DNA from: an uncultured Moheibacter sp.
GTDB lineage: Bacteria; Bacteroidota; Bacteroidia; Flavobacteriales; Weeksellaceae
Assembly (NCBI GenBank): GCA_937875605.1
Contig: CALLXZ010000508.1
Location: forward strand, 1-21,536
Length of the DNA: 21,536 bases
Direction: 5' to 3'
This document shows, piece after piece, positions 8,168 through 14,699 of this stretch. The number at the start of each line of letters is the position of its first letter. Position 1 is the stretch's first letter. The notes beneath the pieces are model-generated. The model saw only the letters and a list, made by a program, of their open reading frames with translations, was not told the origin of the DNA and searched no databases. The position numbers were made by a program, and so were the translations under genes.

Positions 8168-8869
8168 ATGAAATTAGACATATTAGCCATCGGAGCACAT
8201 CCTGATGATGTTGAATTGGGAGCGGGAGCTACCGTTGCCAAAATGGTGCAGGAAGGAAAAAAAATAGGAATCCTGGATTTGACAAGAGGAGAATTGGGAA
8301 CACGCGGAACGGAGGAAACCCGAAAACAGGAAGCCGCTGATGCCGCAGCTATTTTAGGAGTGAAAATCCGTGAGAATTTGGGTTTTCGGGATGGATTCTT
8401 TATAAATGACGAACAACATCAGCTAAAAATCATCGAAATAATCAGGAAATATCAACCCGAAATCGTATTGTGTAATGCCGTTGAAGATCGTCACATCGAC
8501 CACGGAAAAGGAGCTGATTTAGTAGAAAAAGCTTGTTTTCTTTCCGGGTTAAAAAAAATCGAAACGGGTCAAAAAGCGTGGCGTCCCAAACATATTTTTC
8601 ATTACATCCAGTGGTTTCCTTTAAAACCGGATTTCGTTTTGGATGTAACCGGATTTGTGGAGAAAAAAAAACAAGCTTGTTTTGCCTATAAGACCCAATT
8701 TCATGATCCCTCAAATTCCGAACCCGACACACCTATCTCTTCCAAACTATTTCAGGAAAGCATCGAAAACAGAGCCAAAGATTTAGGTATGCTCATCGGA
8801 ACGCAAGCAGGCGAAGGTTTTATACTGAAAGGATACTTGGGACTGAAAGACTTCGAAGGACTTGTTTAA
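8168..8869 (+). CDS. bshB1: Bacillithiol biosynthesis deacetylase BshB1
   Basis: This cytoplasmic zinc deacetylase of 233 residues belongs to the LmbE/PIG-L family. It removes the acetyl group from N-acetylglucosaminyl-malate, the second step in making bacillithiol, the low-molecular-weight thiol used by many Bacteroidota. The zinc site is AHPDD at 10-14 (His11 and Asp14 as ligands, Asp13 as base) with His112 of DRHIDHG as third ligand. The stretch around residues 38-60 (DLTRGELGTRG) and the C-terminal AGEGF segment are characteristic of BshB1 rather than general LmbE proteins. Length is typical. It lies 77 bp after the peroxidase gene, across the heptad-repeat spacer, in which I see no clear -7 box, so read-through from the ccsBA-gpx operon is possible. 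bshA and bshC are not in the window. Confidence 0.93.
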   Translation: MKLDILAIGAHPDDVELGAGATVAKMVQEGKKIGILDLTRGELGTRGTEETRKQEAADAAAILGVKIRENLGFRDGFFINDEQHQLKIIEIIRKYQPEIVLCNAVEDRHIDHGKGADLVEKACFLSGLKKIETGQKAWRPKHIFHYIQWFPLKPDFVLDVTGFVEKKKQACFAYKTQFHDPSNSEPDTPISSKLFQESIENRAKDLGMLIGTQAGEGFILKGYLGLKDFEGLV

Positions 8870-8892
8870 TTTTAAAGGATAAATTTCAAATT

Positions 8893-8926
8893 TTGAACGT
8901 AGGAATTCAAATAATTTATATATTTG
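8893..8926 (+). promoter_or_regulatory. Promoter of tRNA-His
   Basis: An exact -7 box TATATTTG lies at 8919-8926, and a TTG -33 element at 8893-8895, 23 bp upstream. That is at the upper end of the spacing used by Bacteroidota housekeeping promoters. Transcription would start near 8931-8933, just before the tRNA. Confidence 0.65.
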
Positions 8927-8944
8927 CAATCCAATTGAAAAATG

Positions 8945-9018
8945 GTGATTGTAGCTCAGTTGGTTAGAGCGCCGGATTGTGGTTCCGGAGGTCGGGGGTT
9001 CGAGACCCCTCATTCACC
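8945..9018 (+). tRNA. tRNA-His (anticodon GTG)
   Basis: The cloverleaf can be drawn completely. The anticodon stem is CCGGA/TCCGG (8972-8976, 8984-8988) with anticodon GTG at 8979-8981. The T-arm stem is GGGGG/CCCCT around TTCGAGA. The acceptor stem is 8945-8951 against 9011-9017. G8944 can serve as the extra G-1 of tRNA-His, pairing with discriminator C9018, the identity element read by HisRS. The CCA tail is not encoded (CAA follows). One acceptor pair, positions 5 and 68 (T8949 and T9013), is a T-T mismatch. The gene has its own promoter and terminator. Confidence 0.95.
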
Positions 9019-9020
9019 CA

Positions 9021-9050
9021 AAGTCCCGGAGCAATCCGGGACTTCTTTAT
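9021..9050 (+). terminator. Intrinsic terminator of tRNA-His
   Basis: A perfect 10-bp stem (9021-9030 with 9035-9044) is closed by a GCAA tetraloop at 9031-9034 and followed by a T-rich tail. It begins 2 bases after the tRNA. Confidence 0.85.
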
Positions 9051-9098
9051 TTATCCAATTATTATCATTCCCTTAACCTTCACTTTAAAATTAGTTTT

Positions 9099-9121
9099 CA
9101 AATTTGCACTGTACAAATTTG
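9099..9121. repeat. Twin palindrome CAAATTTG, 15 bp apart
   Basis: CAAATTTG occurs at 9099-9106 and 9114-9121 with a 7-bp spacer. Each copy is itself palindromic, so the pair is both a direct and an inverted repeat, a possible binding site for a dimeric regulator. Each copy is also one mismatch from the -7 box TAnnTTTG. The second copy would place a start near 9126-9127, exactly at an ATG. Beyond this motif, the mini-ORF, the hairpin and the phosphoesterase promoter, I see nothing else in the 9045-9264 gap. Confidence 0.4.
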
Positions 9122-9126
9122 TCCTC

Positions 9127-9159
9127 ATGTGTGTTAACTTAAGAAGTCGGATCGTTTGA
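9127..9159 (+). CDS. Possible 10-codon leader peptide (MCVNLRSRIV)
   Basis: A short ATG-to-TGA frame encodes MCVNLRSRIV. Its ATG falls where transcription from the second CAAATTTG would begin, so it could be translated leaderless. Codons 6-10 run through the 5' arm of the following hairpin, and the TGA lies at the loop edge, the geometry expected of a ribosome-controlled attenuator. The Cys-Val-Asn-Leu-Arg order loosely recalls actinobacterial cysteine leader peptides, possibly by chance. A frame this short can easily arise at random, and no gene with an obvious link to cysteine is downstream. Confidence 0.25.
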   Translation: MCVNLRSRIV

Positions 9160-9172
9160 TTCGGCTTCTTTT
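9141..9172 (+). terminator. Terminator-like hairpin in the gap before the phosphoesterase gene
   Basis: A 13-bp stem, 9141-9153 paired with 9158-9170 and including two G-T wobbles, has a GTTT loop and starts AAGAAG / ends CTTCTT. It is followed by a short TTAT tail. No annotated gene ends just upstream, since tRNA-His already has its own terminator. It may therefore end a short transcript, act as an attenuator with the mini-ORF, or be the relic of a lost gene. Confidence 0.55.
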
Positions 9173-9215
9173 ATGTAGAAATGTTAATGATTAGATAATG
9201 CGTTTTTAACCCCTT

Positions 9216-9239
9216 TAACTTTGGATGAATTTAGATTTG
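9216..9239 (+). promoter_or_regulatory. Two candidate -7 boxes for the phosphoesterase gene
   Basis: TAACTTTG (9216-9223) and TAGATTTG (9232-9239) both match TAnnTTTG. The second lies 26 bp before the ATG at 9265, a spacing seen at other genes in the window, and is the better candidate. No TTG is correctly placed as a -33 element for it. Confidence 0.5.
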
Positions 9240-9264
9240 TTTCAAATTTTAATTCACACAAATA

Positions 9265-12000
9265 ATGAAACATTTTAATCTACTCATCACCCTATTTATC
9301 AGCACATTCTGCATGGCTCAGGAACTTTCCCCTTATTTGCAGGCTCCTACACCTCATTCCATTTATATCAATTGGAAAACAGAAACGAACCCTGAAACCA
9401 TTGTAGAATATGGCAGTTCGTCTTCTAATTTGAATCAATCCATAACCGGAACCAATCAAATTCTATCAGATGTCGGATACAATGCCAATTATTATTACCA
9501 CACAGCTAAAATCCAAAATCTACAACCCAATACAAAATACTATTACCGTGTAAAAACCGGAAACATGACTTCGGATATTTATTCGTTCCGCACCATGCCA
9601 CTGCCCGGACAGGCATCGACCGAAGACGGACATCTTCGTTTCCTGGTTTTGGGTGATAATCAGATGCGAAACGTACCCCGATTTGACTCGCTGGTTTCAG
9701 CCGCACGTAGAAAAATCGCCGAAAAATGGGGATTTGAAAAAGCTCCTTCTGACAACATCATTATGACTGTGATGGTAGGAGATCAGGTAGATGTGGGAAC
9801 GTTGGATCATTATGAACACGTTCATTTCAAAAAGAACAAAGCACTTTCTTCACTTTTACCAATCCAAACTCTTGTCGGAAACCATGAAACCTACGGAACA
9901 CTTGGGATGCAGGCATATTATGATCATTTTGTTTTAGACGAAATAACGTATAAAGGAATTTCTTCCGGAACCGAAAATTATTATGCCAATCAAGTTGGAA
10001 ACGTCTTGTTCATCGCAACAGACACCGAACACACCAGTGCTACGCAGCTCAGTTGGGTCATGCAGATAATAGACGCTGCCAATAACGACGATACAGTTGA
10101 TTGGATTATATCGTTGGGACACAGACCTTATCAGGCTGAACAATACGTTGGAGATATTTCCACATGGATTCGAAATTCCGTAATGCCAGTTCTGACAAGT
10201 TCCCCTAAACACATTTTGCACATAGGTGCGCATCACCATCTGTACCACAGAGGTCAATTAAAAGACACACCTACTTATCAGATCATTTCCGGCGGTGTTG
10301 CCTGGGATCAATATTGGGGAATGTCTGTCGAGCAGGATTTCGAAGATGTTCAGAAAACCATTTCAAACTGGATTTATCAAATCATCGACATTGATGTGGA
10401 AAACGGAACTTTTGATGTGGAGAATTATTCGATTGGAAGCGTTTACAAGTGGAAAGATAACGAATTGATGGATGAATTCCATCATTACAAAGGATTGGCT
10501 GCTCCCGAAAAACCGGAAATCCTTACTTCATTTCCGGAAGAATCCGAACTGCCGCTGACCATCGAAGGTTCTGCTTACCAAACTACTACCGATCAGAATT
10601 TAAATACTACTCAATTTTTGATTTCTAAAACCTCTGCTTTTGATATTATCGAAAAAGAAGTTTACCGTGATTTTGAAAATCTTTATGGCCCGGTTGGTTC
10701 GCAGGTAGATTCTACTGCCAATCTGAATTTAGGAATTGATATAACTAAATTTACCATTGCCGAAAATGAAATTCCAAATGGAAATTATTTCATCAAAGCA
10801 AGATACCGGGATGAGAATTTAAGTTGGTCTGAATGGAGCAATACCAAAGAATTCACCATCATCAACAGCGTTGTCGTTGATACACACATCGAAACCGACA
10901 CAATTGCTTACGCTCAAAACGCACCCATTCAGGTTCTATTTACGGACGCGCCTGATCATGCCGAAGCATGGATCGGGATTTACAAAGAAAACCAAACACC
11001 CGGATCTTCTTCTCCCTCACAACTATGGAGCTATTTGAACGGACAAACCAGCGGAACCATCAACTTCAACGGTCTGCCGGATGCGGGAAGATATTATGCG
11101 GCCATTTTTGGAGACGGCGGTTATGATGAAGTAGCGGAAAGAAGTTATTTTTATGTAGGGCCGTTTGTACATTTGGAAACCGATAAAGAAATGTACGAGG
11201 AAGGCGAAAGTGTAAATCTATCCTTTACAAATGCTCCTCATTTCAGCAATGACTGGATTGGGATTTACAAAGTCGGACACATTCCGGGCTCACAAACTTC
11301 TACGCAATGGGATTATGTAACGGAAGAAAATGGATCTTTTACATTTTCCAATTTAGCGAAAGGATATTACTACGCCGAATACTATCTGCAAGATGGTTAT
11401 AACAGCATCGGAAACAAAGTATTTTTTCAGGTTGGGGAGCACATTACCCAATTGGCAATCAACAAAACCATCTACAATCTTAACGAAAACATCATCGCGA
11501 CTTGGTCAGATGCACCGGGAATCATCAAAGACTGGTTAGGAATTTACCACGAAGGAGACGATCCAAATATAGACGAATTGTTGAGTTATACTTATTTTGA
11601 CGGACAGCCCGAAGGTTCTGCGATCATCACAGGAGAAGCTCTTCCGAGCGAAGCTGGCGATTATTTCATCGTGATGTTTACAAATGATTCATATACAGAA
11701 GTTTCCAATCGGGTTGAATTTGAAGTAGTGGATCCCAATATGTCCAATACGGAAAATGACAACATTCCTGCCGTTCAGGTTTATCCGAATCCTACCAAAC
11801 AAGGCGAAAAAACTTTCATCAAATCAAAATATCCGATCCAGCAAATCGATATTTATGATATGACCGGAAATTTATTTTACACTTCCAAAAACGTAAACAA
11901 TTATGATTTCTCTATCATCAATCAAAGTTTACCTAAAGGAACCTATGTTTTAAAGATTCATTCCAACAAATTGCATTCTGTAAAAATCATCATAAAATAA
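9265..12000 (+). CDS. T9SS-exported purple acid phosphatase-like metallophosphoesterase with tandem Ig-like repeats
   Basis: This is a 911-residue secreted modular enzyme. Residues 1-19 are a signal peptide. Residues about 21-110 are a fibronectin-like purple acid phosphatase N-terminal domain (PYLQ start, WKTE, YYYRV). The metallophosphoesterase core (about 124-380) shows GDNQ (130-133), GDQVD (172-176), GNHE (205-208), LGHRP (285-289) and GAHHH (321-325), the binuclear metal ligands. The second motif has Asp176 where true purple acid phosphatases have the metal-binding Tyr, so it is not expected to be a purple Fe(III)-tyrosinate enzyme. A second Fn3-like region spans about 415-533. Three repeats of about 94 residues follow, each with a W-x-GIY core (Trp569, Trp664, Trp757). 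The C-terminus (about 838-911, YPNP) is a T9SS type A sorting domain. A strong terminator follows. The substrate is not deducible. Confidence 0.87.
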   Translation: MKHFNLLITLFISTFCMAQELSPYLQAPTPHSIYINWKTETNPETIVEYGSSSSNLNQSITGTNQILSDVGYNANYYYHTAKIQNLQPNTKYYYRVKTGNMTSDIYSFRTMPLPGQASTEDGHLRFLVLGDNQMRNVPRFDSLVSAARRKIAEKWGFEKAPSDNIIMTVMVGDQVDVGTLDHYEHVHFKKNKALSSLLPIQTLVGNHETYGTLGMQAYYDHFVLDEITYKGISSGTENYYANQVGNVLFIATDTEHTSATQLSWVMQIIDAANNDDTVDWIISLGHRPYQAEQYVGDISTWIRNSVMPVLTSSPKHILHIGAHHHLYHRGQLKDTPTYQIISGGVAWDQYWGMSVEQDFEDVQKTISNWIYQIIDIDVENGTFDVENYSIGSVYKWKDNELMDEFHHYKGLAAPEKPEILTSFPEESELPLTIEGSAYQTTTDQNLNTTQFLISKTSAFDIIEKEVYRDFENLYGPVGSQVDSTANLNLGIDITKFTIAENEIPNGNYFIKARYRDENLSWSEWSNTKEFTIINSVVVDTHIETDTIAYAQNAPIQVLFTDAPDHAEAWIGIYKENQTPGSSSPSQLWSYLNGQTSGTINFNGLPDAGRYYAAIFGDGGYDEVAERSYFYVGPFVHLETDKEMYEEGESVNLSFTNAPHFSNDWIGIYKVGHIPGSQTSTQWDYVTEENGSFTFSNLAKGYYYAEYYLQDGYNSIGNKVFFQVGEHITQLAINKTIYNLNENIIATWSDAPGIIKDWLGIYHEGDDPNIDELLSYTYFDGQPEGSAIITGEALPSEAGDYFIVMFTNDSYTEVSNRVEFEVVDPNMSNTENDNIPAVQVYPNPTKQGEKTFIKSKYPIQQIDIYDMTGNLFYTSKNVNNYDFSIINQSLPKGTYVLKIHSNKLHSVKIIIK

Positions 12001-12024
12001 TTGTTTCTTTTCAATTGAACTCTC

Positions 12025-12059
12025 AAGAAGCTGGATTTCCGAATTCAGCTTCTTTTTTT
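12025..12059 (+). terminator. Intrinsic terminator after the phosphoesterase gene
   Basis: A 13-bp stem (12025-12037 with 12042-12054, one G-T pair) with a TCCG loop is followed by a run of T to 12059. It shares the AAGAAG...CTTCTT frame with the hairpin at 9141-9172. Confidence 0.88.
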
Positions 12060-12060
12060 G

Positions 12061-12068
12061 TATTTTTG
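12061..12068 (+). promoter_or_regulatory. -7 box for the M49-like peptidase gene
   Basis: TATTTTTG exactly matches TAnnTTTG. It sits immediately after the T-tract of the preceding terminator and 21 bp before the ATG at 12089. No matching -33 TTG is seen. Confidence 0.6.
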
Positions 12069-12088
12069 AGAATTAAACGCATCAAAAC

Positions 12089-13732
12089 ATGAAATTTATA
12101 TTTGGAATTGGCATGCTCAGCATTTGTTTTGCATTTTTTAATTGTAAAAAAGAACCTACAACTCCCAACATAGTGGATGGGCAAAAACAGGACATTGTCA
12201 CACTTGACTCCTTAAAATCTTATGCTACCGTTCGACTTGAGACCGATCTCAATCATTTAAGCGACAAAGAAAAAGCGATGATCGTGATTTTTATAGAAGC
12301 TTCTCAAATTATGGACGAACTTTTCTGGTACGAAGCATATGGCGATAAAGAAGAATTGCTCTCCAAAGTTTCCGGGGCTACCCGTAATTATGTAGAAATC
12401 AATTATGGACCATGGGATCGATTAGACAATATGAACCCATTTATCAAAGGATTTGGACCTAAACCATTGGGGGCGAATTTTTATCCGCTTGATATGACCA
12501 TTGAAGAATTTGAAAAAGCCAATCTTCCGGATGGAAAAAACCAGTATAATTTTGTACGAAGAAACAAAGACGGTACTCTTTACACGATTCCCTATCATGT
12601 TCATTTTAAAGACCAAATTTCCAAAGCAGCCGGACTTTTACGAAAAGCTGCCACTTTTGCAGAAGATGAAGGGCTGAAAATTTATTTGGAAACCCGTGCA
12701 AATGCATTGGAAACTGATCAATATTTCGAAAGTGACATTGCATGGATGAATATGAAAACCAATCGTTTGGATTTCGTAATCGGTCCGATTGAAACCTACG
12801 AAGATCAACTATTTGGTTACAAAGCTGCCCATGAAGCCTATGTGCTGGTAAAAGATATGGAATGGTCTAAAAAATTGGAAAAATTCGCCAAATTTTTACC
12901 TGAATTACAGAGAAATCTTCCGGTAGCTGATCAATTCAAAACCGAGTCACCCGGAACAGATTCAGATCTAAATGCTTACGATGTAGTATATTATGCTGGA
13001 GACTGTAATGCCGGAGGAAAAACGATCGCTATCAATTTACCCAACGATGAACGTGTTCAATTGGAAAAGGGAACACGCCGTCTGCAACTAAAAAATGCGA
13101 TGCGTGCAAAATTTGATAAAATCATGGTACCAATTGCCGATGTTTTAATTGATAAATCCCAACGTCAACACGTAAGGTTTGATGCGTTTTTTGCCAATGT
13201 GATGTTTCACGAAGTAGCGCATGGTTTAGGAATTAAAAACACCGTCAACGGAAAAGGAACGGTCCGCGAAGCATTAAAAGAACAACAATCCCATTTGGAA
13301 GAAGGAAAAGCGGATATTTTAGGATTGTATATGGTCAATCAATTGCTTCAAAAAGGAGAGTTGGAAGGAAAAAAAGAGGATTTTATGGTCACTTTCCTGG
13401 CGGGAATTTTCCGCTCAGTTCGATTTGGAGCAAGTGCACACGGATCTGCCAATATGATTTGTTTTAATTATTTTGAAGAACGTGGTGCATTTAAACGAAC
13501 CAATGATGGAACCTACATCGTGGATTTCGCCAAAATGGAGTCTGCCATGAACGGGCTTTCTGAACTGATTCTGACCCTTCAAGGAAATGGTGATTATGAA
13601 GGCGTGAAAAAATTAACCGAACAAAAAGGAAGTATATCCTCTGAACTTCAGAAAGATTTGGACAAACTAAAATCAGCAGGAATTCCGGACGATATTATTT
13701 TTGAACAAGGAGTAAAAGTTTTGGGATTGTAA
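12089..13732 (+). CDS. Lipoprotein zinc peptidase related to dipeptidyl peptidase III (M49)
   Basis: This 547-residue protein has a lipoprotein-type leader with Cys19 in FFNCKK, so it is probably anchored to an envelope membrane. The zinc motif is HEVAH at 374-378 followed by GLG. The second signature is EEGKAD at 404-409, of which Glu404 or Glu405 should be the third ligand. This pair resembles the M49-like hydrolases common in bacteria. Classical dipeptidyl peptidase III has the longer HEXXXH plus EExxAE, so the activity here may differ. The N-terminal half (for example WYEAYG at 80-85) is helical and matches what I know of the family. The gene has its own -7 box and ends 31 bp before tRNA-Arg, whose -33 element overlaps its last codons. 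Family assignment is fairly confident; substrate is unknown. Confidence 0.78.
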   Translation: MKFIFGIGMLSICFAFFNCKKEPTTPNIVDGQKQDIVTLDSLKSYATVRLETDLNHLSDKEKAMIVIFIEASQIMDELFWYEAYGDKEELLSKVSGATRNYVEINYGPWDRLDNMNPFIKGFGPKPLGANFYPLDMTIEEFEKANLPDGKNQYNFVRRNKDGTLYTIPYHVHFKDQISKAAGLLRKAATFAEDEGLKIYLETRANALETDQYFESDIAWMNMKTNRLDFVIGPIETYEDQLFGYKAAHEAYVLVKDMEWSKKLEKFAKFLPELQRNLPVADQFKTESPGTDSDLNAYDVVYYAGDCNAGGKTIAINLPNDERVQLEKGTRRLQLKNAMRAKFDKIMVPIADVLIDKSQRQHVRFDAFFANVMFHEVAHGLGIKNTVNGKGTVREALKEQQSHLEEGKADILGLYMVNQLLQKGELEGKKEDFMVTFLAGIFRSVRFGASAHGSANMICFNYFEERGAFKRTNDGTYIVDFAKMESAMNGLSELILTLQGNGDYEGVKKLTEQKGSISSELQKDLDKLKSAGIPDDIIFEQGVKVLGL

Positions 13733-13752
13733 TTCAGAATTAATTACTTTTG
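13721..13752 (+). promoter_or_regulatory. Promoter of tRNA-Arg
   Basis: TACTTTTG (13745-13752) is an exact -7 box, with TTG at 13721-13723 as -33, 21 bp upstream. The -33 element lies within the last codons of the peptidase gene. The -7 box ends 11 bp before the tRNA. Confidence 0.65.
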
Positions 13753-13763
13753 CGAACCCAAAT

Positions 13764-13837
13764 GGTCACGTAGCTCAGCTGAATAGAGCACTGGATTTCG
13801 GCTCCAGCGGTCGGGGGTTTGAATCCCTCCGTGATCA
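13764..13837 (+). tRNA. tRNA-Arg (anticodon TCG)
   Basis: The cloverleaf is complete. The acceptor stem is 13764-13770 with 13830-13836, including one G-T pair. The D-stem is GCTC/GAGC. The anticodon stem CTGGA/TCCAG encloses the loop with TCG at 13798-13800, which reads CGA. The T-stem is GGGGG/CCCTC around TTTGAAT. The discriminator is A13837 and no CCA is encoded. It has its own promoter and terminator. Confidence 0.95.
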
Positions 13838-13841
13838 CAAA

Positions 13842-13876
13842 AATAAAGTCTGCCTGTCGGCGGGCTTTATTATTTT
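13842..13876 (+). terminator. Intrinsic terminator of tRNA-Arg
   Basis: A 13-bp stem, 13842-13854 with 13859-13871 and two G-T pairs, with a TGTC loop, is followed by ATTTT. Confidence 0.85.
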
Positions 13877-13879
13877 CCC

Positions 13880-13887
13880 TATTTTTG
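13880..13887 (+). promoter_or_regulatory. -7 box for the 13897 gene
   Basis: TATTTTTG exactly matches TAnnTTTG and ends only 9 bp before the ATG at 13897. The expected start would leave a leader of a few bases at most, so the transcript may be leaderless or nearly so. Confidence 0.5.
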
Positions 13888-13896
13888 ATTTTAACT

Positions 13897-14697
13897 ATGA
13901 AATCATTTCTTCCATCTGTCCTTTTTCTTTTTGGACTTCAAATATTGACAGGTCAAAATCTGAAGTTGATGGATTCCATCCTGATCGAAAGCCGCGACAG
14001 CATTACCGATTTCGGAACCGATGATTTTCATAATATTTACTACATCCGAAATTTTTCGGAACTCAATAAAATTGATTTTCAAACTAAAAAAAGAAAAACC
14101 TTTTCCAATCAAACGGTTCTGGAAGATCTTAATACTCAAAACGTTTTACAAATCACGCTGAAATCGGCTTTGTTCAATTTATTGGTTTTAGACAATCAGT
14201 TAAATCCGGTTCAGGATGTCATTCAATTTCCGATGGAAACCAACTTCTCTCCTACGCTGACGGCTTTGGTAGACAATAATTTTCTTTGGGGTTATGATCC
14301 GGTTTTACAACGATTGGTTTTATGGAATTACCGTGATAAAAAAGCGATTCGTCAATCAGTTATCCTTAGTGAAAAAACGGGCGATGAATTTTATTCGGAG
14401 ATTGTTTATCATCAAAATAAAATCTATTTAGTTGGAAGTAAAAAAATTCTTCGTTTTGATGAATATGCTCAGTTAGAATCGGTGATTCCCTTTCAGGAAT
14501 TCGGACAAATTTATGTTCGTCCGCCATATATTTATTATTCGCAAAAAAATAAATTATTTGAGCTTAATTTAAATTCCAAAGAAAGCTGGGAAATAGCGCT
14601 ACAAAAGGGTTTGGATTATTTTTCTGTAAATAACCGCTTTCTTTTTGTGTTAAAAGACAAGGTTGTTTATCTTTACGAATTCCAAAAAAATCTATAA
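13897..14697 (+). CDS. Exported protein of unknown function, upstream of deoxynucleoside kinase
   Basis: This 266-residue protein has a signal peptide (residues 1-20, ending LTGQ), so it is periplasmic or outer-membrane associated. I recognise no family motif. The mature chain is dominated by alternating short hydrophobic strands and turns, with repeated aromatic-rich strands (for example NNFLWGYD near 127, QIYVRPPYIYY at 204-214, KVVYLYEF at 255-262). That would fit a small beta-propeller-like or all-beta fold, which is inference only. There are no Cys residues and no T9SS tail. I start at ATG 13897; the frame extends back into tRNA-Arg without a plausible start. A -7 box lies 9 bp upstream, and the stop is separated from the kinase ATG by 2 bp, so the two genes are one operon. 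Confidence 0.7.
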   Translation: MKSFLPSVLFLFGLQILTGQNLKLMDSILIESRDSITDFGTDDFHNIYYIRNFSELNKIDFQTKKRKTFSNQTVLEDLNTQNVLQITLKSALFNLLVLDNQLNPVQDVIQFPMETNFSPTLTALVDNNFLWGYDPVLQRLVLWNYRDKKAIRQSVILSEKTGDEFYSEIVYHQNKIYLVGSKKILRFDEYAQLESVIPFQEFGQIYVRPPYIYYSQKNKLFELNLNSKESWEIALQKGLDYFSVNNRFLFVLKDKVVYLYEFQKNL

Positions 14698-14699
14698 TA

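Noticed and set aside
7749..8198. 149-codon minus-strand frame across gpx, the heptad spacer and bshB1
   Set aside because: It spans parts of two confident genes and a repeat; its translation shows no recognisable motif.
8977..9126. Upstream part of an open frame that begins inside tRNA-His and runs to 9159
   Set aside because: It starts inside the tRNA, crosses a terminator hairpin and has low-complexity translation. Only the last ten codons, from ATG 9127, are kept as a low-confidence mini-ORF.
9265..12000. Calling the phosphoesterase a true purple acid phosphatase
   Set aside because: The N-domain fits, but the metal-binding Tyr of the GDxxY motif is Asp here, so I keep the call at PAP-like metallophosphoesterase.
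13819..13896. N-terminal extension of the 13897 gene back into tRNA-Arg
   Set aside because: The extra 26 codons overlap the tRNA 3' half and its terminator. The ATG at 13897 gives a clean signal peptide and has a -7 box upstream.
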